A DNA stretch of 7,292 nt from CAINVV01 sp036508555. GTDB taxonomy: Bacteria > Bacteroidota > Bacteroidia > Bacteroidales > Prolixibacteraceae. The first letter of the stretch is position 1, and each line of letters begins with the position of its first letter. Of the stretch, positions 1 to 5,104 are shown piece after piece. The notes under the pieces were generated by a model. The model did no database searches and was not told the origin of the DNA. It saw only the letters and a list, made by a program, of their open reading frames with translations. The stretch spans positions 1 through 7,292 of the forward strand of contig DATCHD010000039.1 of NCBI GenBank assembly GCA_036508555.1, in the 5' to 3' direction. Both the position numbers and the translations under genes were made by a program.

Positions 1-59
1 TTTTTTGCAGTCCGCTCTTTTACTTCGAGTGCGGTTTGTATCTGTTCACACAGTTCCAT
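1..59 (-). CDS. Possible 5' end or remnant of a minus-strand gene, HsdS-like coiled coil?
   Basis: Reading the minus strand from an ATG at 59-57, the frame stays open to the window edge and gives MELCEQIQTALEVKERTAK. The same frame is open a little further upstream (residues SKHFLTY before the Met) until a TGA just upstream of base 95. The string LCEQIQTALEVKERTAK has the look of the helical C-terminal conserved region of type I restriction specificity subunits, where Leu-Cys-(Asp/Glu)-x-(Leu/Ile) starts a long helix. With only about 20 residues this is a resemblance, not an identification. If it is HsdS-like, the piece would be a decayed or recombined 3' fragment, since the recognition domains are absent upstream. 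It could equally be the start of an unrelated helical protein, or not coding at all. Confidence 0.3.
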   Translation of the reverse strand, partial: MELCEQIQTALEVKERTAK

Positions 60-106
60 ATAGGTAAGAAAGTGTTTGCTGGTGAAGATGTCACGGGGTC
101 ACAAAT

Positions 107-147
107 AAAAAATGCAAATAGCTTATTTATAGCCGTTTGCATTTTTT
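107..147. terminator. Perfect 12-bp AT-rich hairpin, likely bidirectional terminator
   Basis: AAAAAATGCAAA (107-118) is the exact reverse complement of TTTGCATTTTTT (136-147), with a 17-base loop. An A run on the left arm and a T run on the right arm mean that both strands end the stem in a U tract, as in a bidirectional intrinsic terminator. The stem has little GC, so strength is uncertain. It isolates the two-component genes from whatever lies to the left. Bases 148-263 hold no gene or further structure that I can support. Confidence 0.55.
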
Positions 148-263
148 ATTGGTTTTTTGAATAATGCTTGGGGGGTAATATGCGTTATTTGGAATGTCTT
201 AGCCCCTATATCCCTGAAGAGATACAATTTTTGTCAATTTCTCATTTATTCAAAATTCCGCAC

Positions 264-271
264 TATCTTTA
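264..271 (+). promoter_or_regulatory. Weak Bacteroidota -7 element candidate for the kinase gene
   Basis: TATCTTTA matches seven of the eight positions of the Bacteroidota -7 consensus TAnnTTTG, failing only at the final G. It lies 21 bases before the kinase ATG. No convincing -33 TTTG is found at the usual spacing; the nearest TTTTTG (228-233) is too far away. This is a position-based guess. Confidence 0.3.
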
Positions 272-292
272 TATAGAAAAATAAGGTATGGA

Positions 293-1417
293 ATGAAAAA
301 GATTTTGGTCATCGATGATATGGATGTGAATCTAAAGTTGATCAAATCTATTATCAATCGAGGTTATCCTGACTTTGAAGTAATACTTTGCAAATCAGGA
401 CAAGAAGGCTTAATCGTGGCAAATACAAAAGTGCCCGATCTAATTGTTCTCGATCTTCTTATGCCGGACATGGACGGTTACGAAGTTTGTCAACAGCTAA
501 AAAGCCAGGAAGAAACCAAAGCGATTCCCATCATCATGATCTCAGCCGCCGGCCAGGATTCTGAAATCAGGGCCAGAGGACTCCGTTTCGGAGCGGATGC
601 TTTTCTCTCTAAACCTTTCGATAAAGTTGAAATAAAGGAGCTCATCAATGTGGCATTACAGCACAAAGTGCGTGAGGATGTTCTACAAAAAGGGAACCTT
701 GACCTCAAGCTCCTGATTGAACAGAGAACTGAAAAATTCCGAGAGATTGAAGAGTATAAGGAGAAGCTTAAGGTTCTGAACTCCACGCTCACCTTGGCCG
801 AAGAAAGTGAAAGGAGAAGAATCGCAGAGATTTTGCATGATAATTTGGGACCTACCTTATCACTTGCCAATTTGAAAATCACTTCTGCAATCAATAAAAA
901 ATCGCTTGATGATATCCGCAGGTTACTATGTGAATCGACAATTCTCATTCAAGATGCGATTAGTCAGTCAAGATCCCTGACCTATGATTTAATCCCTCCA
1001 GTTCTTTATGAATTGGGTTTGATTAGTGCTATAAAATGGAAACTAGATCAGATTTCTGAAGCATACGAGATAAAAACATTTATAAAAAGTATGGATGTTA
1101 ACTTTCCTATTTCAGACCCTTCCCGGATACTGCTCTATAGAATCATTTCCGAGTTACTGCTGAATATTATAAAACATGCTCACGCCACAGTCATCGAAGT
1201 AGAAGTCACTCTCACCACTGGTCAGATTTGTATATCTCTCATTGACAATGGAACTACTCCCAACACCTATATTGAACAGAGTCACCTCCAAAAACAGGAA
1301 GGAGTGGGGATGTTCCTGGTCAGGGAGCGCCTTGATTCTATTATGGGAACTATGATCATGGAAAAGGGGCATGATTCGGAAAACATTGTTAAAATAGTCG
1401 TCCCTATTGGAAAATAA
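293..1417 (+). CDS. Soluble receiver-histidine kinase (REC-HisKA_3-HATPase)
   Basis: A 374-residue cytosolic sensor kinase with no signal peptide or membrane segment. Residues 1-122 form a CheY-like receiver: acidic pocket D8-D9, phosphoacceptor D54 in LDLLMPDMDG, S84, and conserved K107 in SKPFD. Residues 130-165 look like a charged coiled-coil linker. Residues 166-235 are a NarX/DesK-type HisKA_3 dimerisation domain with the phosphorylated His at H182 (ERRRIAEILHDNLGP). Residues 275-374 are the ATP-binding domain, with N box around N291 (ELLLNIIKHAHA), G1 box D318-N319-G320 and G2 box GVGMFLVRER (337-346). All key residues are present, so it should be active. It lacks a classical sensing domain, so its input is probably phosphorylation of its own receiver by another kinase. 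The gene just downstream encodes the expected NarL-type partner. Confidence 0.93.
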   Translation: MKKILVIDDMDVNLKLIKSIINRGYPDFEVILCKSGQEGLIVANTKVPDLIVLDLLMPDMDGYEVCQQLKSQEETKAIPIIMISAAGQDSEIRARGLRFGADAFLSKPFDKVEIKELINVALQHKVREDVLQKGNLDLKLLIEQRTEKFREIEEYKEKLKVLNSTLTLAEESERRRIAEILHDNLGPTLSLANLKITSAINKKSLDDIRRLLCESTILIQDAISQSRSLTYDLIPPVLYELGLISAIKWKLDQISEAYEIKTFIKSMDVNFPISDPSRILLYRIISELLLNIIKHAHATVIEVEVTLTTGQICISLIDNGTTPNTYIEQSHLQKQEGVGMFLVRERLDSIMGTMIMEKGHDSENIVKIVVPIGK

Positions 1418-1419
1418 TT

Positions 1420-2055
1420 ATGCCGATAAAAGTTTTAATTGCAGATGACCATCAATTGTTCAGGGAAGGGTTAGCTAACCTTCTCGTTGACGCCGCCGAC
1501 ATTGAAGTAGTTGCGCAGGCCGAAAATGGTTTGGCCGTATTAGAAATGGTCCGGGTTTCTGAGCCGGATATTATATTAATGGATATTGGAATGCCCTTGA
1601 TGAATGGTATAGATACTACCATAGCACTTCGCAAGGAATTTCCGAATGTTAAAACCATTGCTTTATCCATGCATGACGAAAAACTCTATGTAAAAGGTAT
1701 GCTGGAAGCTGGCGCCTGGGGCTATCTTTTGAAAAACTGTACGTACGATCAACTTGTGGAAGCAATCAATAAGGTTTATAATGGCGAAAAATATCTCGAT
1801 ACTTACGCAACTAAGATTATCATACAGGATTATCTGAAAAACGACTCCGGAGGAATGACGAAACTTACCGAACGGGAATCCGAAATCCTGAAGTTGTTGG
1901 CTCTGGGGAAATCTATCCGGGAGATTTCTGAGGAACTTTTTATCAGCATTAAAACAGTCGGTAGCCATAAACAAAGTATTTTTGATAAACTTAAGCTTGA
2001 AAATATGGCACAACTTATTAAATTTGCATTAAAGAATGATATTATTCCCTTATAA
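1420..2055 (+). CDS. NarL/LuxR-family response regulator
   Basis: A 211-residue DNA-binding response regulator of normal length for the NarL family. The receiver (about 1-120) has D9-D10, phosphoacceptor D55 in LMDIGMP, S83 and K105 in GYLLKN. The C-terminal GerE/LuxR helix-turn-helix (about 147-205) opens with LTERESEILKLLALGKS and carries the recognition region around KTVGSHKQSIFDKL (178-191). The ATG is 2 bp after the kinase stop, so the two are almost certainly co-transcribed and form a cognate pair, as HisKA_3 kinases usually do with NarL-type regulators. Its stop is followed nine bases later by the first secreted-protein gene. By position it most likely controls the downstream secreted/chaperone/barrel genes, but no operator repeat could be identified. 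Confidence 0.94.
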   Translation: MPIKVLIADDHQLFREGLANLLVDAADIEVVAQAENGLAVLEMVRVSEPDIILMDIGMPLMNGIDTTIALRKEFPNVKTIALSMHDEKLYVKGMLEAGAWGYLLKNCTYDQLVEAINKVYNGEKYLDTYATKIIIQDYLKNDSGGMTKLTERESEILKLLALGKSIREISEELFISIKTVGSHKQSIFDKLKLENMAQLIKFALKNDIIPL

Positions 2056-2064
2056 TTGCTGATC

Positions 2065-2622
2065 ATGAAATTATCATATCTCATTCTTCTTCTCTCATTT
2101 GTTCTTTTGTTCTCAAGAGGAATGGTGACAGCGCAGGGCAAAAACACGGTGGAGACACCTATCGTATTTACAATTCCTGCTATTGCCCTTGTTGATTTTG
2201 CAGGATCTGATGCTCGTATCACTTTCACTTCGGGCAATGGAGCAGAGCAGATCATTACTCCTTCTACCCTTGATAAAACCTGGATCAATTATTCATCCAT
2301 CGTCGAAGGAAAATCAACCAACATTATATCTGTCAATCTAAGTTCGGGGTATTTACCAGCTGAAGTCAAAATAAATCTGGATGTTGGGCAAGATGTCGGT
2401 GCAGGAGCCGGTACAACCGGGAGACCAATAAAACAGATCGCACTTACCCCATATCCACAGGAGATTATCACCGGAATCGGAAGTTGCTATACTGGAAGGG
2501 GTATTCAAAAAGGTCACCAGTTGACTTATTCATGGGAATGGATGCCTCCTTATGATGTTGATCATTCATCTATCGATAAAATTGAAATTTCCGTAACTTA
2601 TACTTTTGCCACTGCAAAGTAA
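2065..2622 (+). CDS. Secreted fimbrial-subunit-like protein, paralogue 1
   Basis: A 185-residue exported protein of no family I recognise. I chose the ATG at 2065 over an in-frame TTG at 2056, which adds MLI and directly abuts the regulator stop. Residues 1-23 are a signal peptide with predicted cleavage TA|Q. The mature protein begins with an alternating hydrophobic strand (IVFTIPAIALVDF), is rich in Thr/Ser/Gly, has a single Cys (C141) in GSCYTG, then LTYSWEW, and ends in an alternating strand (KIEISVTYTF). The same block order recurs in the next two genes, although this copy is the most divergent. All-beta secreted composition, a hydrophobic N-terminal strand and an amphipathic last strand fit a donor-strand-complemented pilus subunit; this is inferred. 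Its tight coupling to the regulator sets it apart from the other two copies. Confidence 0.82.
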   Translation: MKLSYLILLLSFVLLFSRGMVTAQGKNTVETPIVFTIPAIALVDFAGSDARITFTSGNGAEQIITPSTLDKTWINYSSIVEGKSTNIISVNLSSGYLPAEVKINLDVGQDVGAGAGTTGRPIKQIALTPYPQEIITGIGSCYTGRGIQKGHQLTYSWEWMPPYDVDHSSIDKIEISVTYTFATAK

Positions 2623-2676
2623 TTTTTTCCCCTACTGAAAAACCAGCAATTATTACCAAAAAATCAGCAAAAGACA

Positions 2677-2708
2677 TTTCGTAATAGTTCGCATATTCTC
2701 TAACTTTG
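2677..2708 (+). promoter_or_regulatory. Bacteroidota-type promoter before subunit paralogue 2
   Basis: TAACTTTG at 2701-2708 is an exact match to the -7 consensus TAnnTTTG. TTTC at 2677-2680, 20 bases upstream, is a near match to the -33 TTTG. The leader to the ATG at 2723 would be only about 10 bases. No hairpin is visible in 2623-2722, so read-through from the upstream operon may add to this start. Confidence 0.5.
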
Positions 2709-2722
2709 GCATAGGATCTTTA

Positions 2723-3298
2723 ATGATGAACAGATTTCAGTTTGCACTTTTACTCATTTTGGTGTCGTTCCTTTTCCCCGCAAGAGCGGTTGCCCAGAGT
2801 TATACTGCCGGAGATTTAATTACCCTGCAGGTGCAAGACTTTAGTCTGATTGATACCAACCACGCTCCTGTTAGTCTGACGTTATCCGCCTCAGTAGCCG
2901 GGAATCCGGTACAGTCCGTCTCGAATTCGAATATGTATGTAAAAATCTCATCCATTGTCCCTGGCGGTACTCATCGTTCGATCACGGCTCGTATAGCAAG
3001 TGGGACAGTACCTGCGGGCACCAATTTATCTTTGGTTGCAGCTCCAAGTACCACTGCCAATAGCGGGGGGAGCCTTGGAACAGTTGTTTCGACCCCTATG
3101 ATCCTAAGTACTACAGACCAGATACTTGTCAATTTCGTTGCCAGCTGCTACACAGGTACCGGGTACAACGACGGCTACCGACTGACCTATACCTGGTATC
3201 CCTATCTACCGGCCACAAATTATAATCTTATTGCGGCTACAACGACTCCGACAACAATAACTATTGTATTGACGATTACTGCACACTCAGGGAATTAA
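2723..3298 (+). CDS. Secreted fimbrial-subunit-like protein, paralogue 2
   Basis: A 191-residue exported protein starting at tandem ATGs (2723 and 2726, which cannot be told apart). Residues 1-24 form a signal peptide with a clear AVA|Q site. The mature part opens with GDLITLQVQDFSLID, an alternating hydrophobic strand, followed by VSLTLSASVAG, VKISSIVPGG, SGTVPAGTNLSLVA, LSTTDQ, the single Cys (C142) in ASCYTGTG, GYRLTYTW, and a final strand TITIVLTITAHSG. These blocks align in order with paralogue 3 and more loosely with paralogue 1. Small and beta-branched residues dominate, as in fibre-forming surface proteins. There is no lipobox, LPXTG or type IX sorting domain. The role as a surface-fibre subunit is inferred from the paralogue set and the downstream chaperone and barrel. 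Confidence 0.85.
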   Translation: MMNRFQFALLLILVSFLFPARAVAQSYTAGDLITLQVQDFSLIDTNHAPVSLTLSASVAGNPVQSVSNSNMYVKISSIVPGGTHRSITARIASGTVPAGTNLSLVAAPSTTANSGGSLGTVVSTPMILSTTDQILVNFVASCYTGTGYNDGYRLTYTWYPYLPATNYNLIAATTTPTTITIVLTITAHSGN

Positions 3299-3402
3299 TG
3301 AACCACTCCTGTAATCGTCCTTCAGAAATACTGACTTGAAAAATCAGGATTTATGACCTTAATTTCAGCATATCGCTGATAGTATTCCGGTTTCTAATGA
3401 GT

Positions 3403-3410
3403 TACCTTTG
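3403..3410 (+). promoter_or_regulatory. Candidate -7 element before subunit paralogue 3
   Basis: TACCTTTG matches TAnnTTTG exactly. No clear -33 TTTG lies about 20 bases upstream. Transcription from here would give a leader of roughly 60 bases before the ATG at 3474, including the short open frame at 3428-3469. The rest of the gap 3299-3473 holds no gene or strong hairpin. Confidence 0.42.
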
Positions 3411-3427
3411 AATATCAATTTATTACC

Positions 3428-3469
3428 ATGAGAGGATATTCAACATTTGTATACTCATTAAAAATTTGA
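3428..3469 (+). other. 13-codon upstream open frame in the leader of paralogue 3
   Basis: ATG at 3428 opens a 13-codon frame (MRGYSTFVYSLKI) that stops with TGA at 3467-3469, four bases before the subunit ATG at 3474. If translated it could couple ribosomes to the subunit start. A frame this short easily arises by chance, and there is no clear ribosome site before it. Confidence 0.2.
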
Positions 3470-3473
3470 ACTT

Positions 3474-4040
3474 ATGAAAAAATCAATTTTTGTTTTGATG
3501 ATTGCCCTAATGGGAACTCTTTTGGGTTCCAGCATTATGGTTCAAGGTCAGACTAATGCGGCAACTAATGGCCTGTCGTTAGGTTTGCCGGAGCTCAATC
3601 TTTTGAGCAGCGCCTCAACATCTATTAATCTTCAATTAACGACCGCCGTTGCAGGGGCAGCAGTTAAGTCAAGCATATCCGATTCAACAGCGAGGGTAAA
3701 AATTTCGTCTGTAGTTGCAGCCGCAGCGACACGTAAAATTTCTGCAAAAGTAACCGGAACAATACCCGGTGGTACCAAACTTCTACTGAGAGCACTTAAT
3801 CCTAATTCCAACTTTGGCGGAAATATGGGTAACTTAATAGGTTCAGACGTTCAACTCTCGACCTCAGATGCTGATATAGTTACTAATATTGGTTCTTGCT
3901 ATTCAAGTACTGGGAGTGATGACGGATATGTTCTAAAATACACTTGGGGCCTTAATAATCCTGCTTCAACCTATGGAGATGTTAGGGCGACAAGCGGTAC
4001 GGCTATTACCGTGACTTTAACACTGTCGGCTGGTTCATAA
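3474..4040 (+). CDS. Secreted fimbrial-subunit-like protein, paralogue 3
   Basis: A 188-residue exported protein. Residues 1-25 form a signal peptide (MKK start, hydrophobic core, predicted cleavage VQG|Q). The mature chain begins with an alternating strand (NGLSLGLPELNLLSS), then INLQLTTAVAG, VKISSVVAAA, TGTIPGGTKLLLRA, a Gly/Asn segment, LSTSD, the single Cys (C142) in GSCYSSTG, GYVLKYTWG, and the last strand AITVTLTLSAGS. It is closest to paralogue 2, including an almost identical spacing of the Cys. The gene has its own promoter candidate and is followed by a strong hairpin, so it may be expressed separately and at high level, as expected of a major structural subunit. That role is inferred, and no known family was recognised. 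Confidence 0.85.
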   Translation: MKKSIFVLMIALMGTLLGSSIMVQGQTNAATNGLSLGLPELNLLSSASTSINLQLTTAVAGAAVKSSISDSTARVKISSVVAAAATRKISAKVTGTIPGGTKLLLRALNPNSNFGGNMGNLIGSDVQLSTSDADIVTNIGSCYSSTGSDDGYVLKYTWGLNNPASTYGDVRATSGTAITVTLTLSAGS

Positions 4041-4125
4041 TGACTTCTGAATAAGGATTCAAGAATCAAATGTTAGTCTAAACCTCTTAAGCAAATATTT
4101 GTCACTGCAATCAATTAAAATATCG

Positions 4126-4163
4126 GTCACCATAGGCTATGAAAGTTTATGGTGACTATTTTG
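4126..4163 (+). terminator. Intrinsic terminator or attenuator between subunits and chaperone
   Basis: GTCACCATA (4126-4134) is the exact reverse complement of TATGGTGAC (4148-4156), enclosing a 13-base loop and followed by TATTTTG. It is the best hairpin in the window and lies 85 bases after the third subunit stop. It probably ends or attenuates the subunit transcript, lowering chaperone and barrel expression relative to subunits. The remainder of the 247-base gap (4041-4287) holds only the promoter candidate at 4224. Confidence 0.65.
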
Positions 4164-4223
4164 TAGCGCATTTAGATGCAACTGAAACAATGCAGCAAAT
4201 TAGGTTTCTCAAGAAATGTTCTA

Positions 4224-4231
4224 TATATTTG
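4224..4231 (+). promoter_or_regulatory. Candidate -7 element before the chaperone gene
   Basis: TATATTTG matches TAnnTTTG exactly, downstream of the hairpin and about 56 bases before the chaperone ATG. The surrounding DNA is very AT-rich, so a chance match is possible, and no good -33 box is seen. Its place just after a terminator is what a separate chaperone-barrel transcript would need. Confidence 0.42.
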
Positions 4232-4287
4232 TATATAAACTGAGTATCGGAGAGGTAATTTTTTAGTTACTATAAAAATCAAGTGAA

Positions 4288-5079
4288 ATGAAAATTTGCA
4301 GATTATTCCTTTTTATTTCCATCCTTACCGCTTTTTCGCTGGTTTCCAATGCTTCTGTTGAAGTCCTGGGAAGTTTGAAACATGTGTTGAACGGAAAACC
4401 TGGAGATGTAATAAAGGGCGAAATCAAGATTCAGAACAACGATGTAACGGACCAGGAGGTAAAGGTGTACCAGACCGATTTATTATATAATCTGCAGGAA
4501 AACACTTTTTATGACGAACCAGGTAGTCATAAGCGCTCCAATGCACGTTGGATTCAGTTCAGTCCCAAATCGGTCATTCTCAAAGCCAAAGAAATCAGAA
4601 CGATCCAATACGAGATAACTATTCCAAAAGCCGATACATTAAGAGGTACCTATTGGAGTGTTCTTATGGTAGAAGGCGTTGTCCCTATAGATCCTAACCA
4701 AAAGGGTGATCTTAGTATACGAACGGTAACCCGGTATGCGATTCAGGTAGTAACTGAAATAGCCAATAAAGGCATAGGGTCATTAAAATTTCTGGAACCC
4801 ACTTTGGTCAAAGAAGGGAATAAGCTCTTCCTTGCTATCGACCTGCTTAACGATGGAGAGCATTATATTGCACCGGAAGTTTCGATAGAGTTGTTCGATG
4901 AAAAAGGAGCATCGGTTATGGTTCTCTCTGCACCCAAGAAAGGGCTTTACCCCACCACATCAAGTAGATTCAGATTTGATCTTGAAGGCGTTCCCGGGGG
5001 AAAAACCTATCAGGCCATGATCGTTGCTGCCGGTCAGGAGAATGACGTTTTCGGGCTGGAATACAAATTATTTTTTTAA
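4288..5079 (+). CDS. Periplasmic PapD/DUF916-like pilus chaperone (two Ig-like domains)
   Basis: A 263-residue exported protein, close in size to classical pilus chaperones (about 230-250). Residues 1-22 are a signal peptide cleaved at SNA|SVE. Domain 1 (about 23-135) has the Ig-like pattern of a periplasmic chaperone or DUF916: PGDVIKGEIKIQNN (38-51), RWIQFSPKSVILKAKEIRTI (87-106), then YEITIPKADTLRGTYWSVLMVEG (108-130). The alternating hydrophobic edge resembles the A1/G1 strands that hold subunits. Domain 2 (about 150-263) is another beta-sandwich with LFLAIDLLNDGEHYIAP. There are no membrane helices and no lipobox. Its place between the subunit paralogues and the barrel gene, whose ATG is 25 bases downstream, matches chaperone-usher order. 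The assignment is by fold pattern and context. A structural Ig protein of another export system is the main alternative. Confidence 0.68.
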   Translation: MKICRLFLFISILTAFSLVSNASVEVLGSLKHVLNGKPGDVIKGEIKIQNNDVTDQEVKVYQTDLLYNLQENTFYDEPGSHKRSNARWIQFSPKSVILKAKEIRTIQYEITIPKADTLRGTYWSVLMVEGVVPIDPNQKGDLSIRTVTRYAIQVVTEIANKGIGSLKFLEPTLVKEGNKLFLAIDLLNDGEHYIAPEVSIELFDEKGASVMVLSAPKKGLYPTTSSRFRFDLEGVPGGKTYQAMIVAAGQENDVFGLEYKLFF

Positions 5080-5096
5080 CCCTGCAACATTCATAT

Positions 5097-5101
5097 AGGA
5101 G
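5097..5101 (+). promoter_or_regulatory. Shine-Dalgarno-like AGGAG that fixes the barrel-gene start
   Basis: AGGAG lies three bases before the ATG at 5105. It is one of the few good Shine-Dalgarno matches in the window, and it supports 5105 as the true start of the barrel gene even though that ATG is out of frame with the main body as written. Confidence 0.5.
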
Positions 5102-5104
5102 CAC

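Noticed and set aside
170..175. G6 run (and another at 3065-3070) as phase-variable tracts
   Set aside because: Six bases is short for slippage, and neither run sits where a length change would give an obvious switch.
490..948. 152-codon open frame on the minus strand inside the kinase gene
   Set aside because: It lies opposite a kinase with intact domain motifs, and its translation is Ser/Leu-rich with no domain pattern; it is a shadow frame.
1452..2288. Several minus-strand open frames across the regulator and subunit 1
   Set aside because: They overlap each other and the well-supported plus-strand genes and show no recognisable motifs.
2065..4040. Type V (FimA/Mfa-like) pilins of Bacteroidota
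   Set aside because: Those are lipoprotein precursors with a lipobox Cys. Here all three have signal peptidase I-type sites followed by Gln and only an internal Cys.
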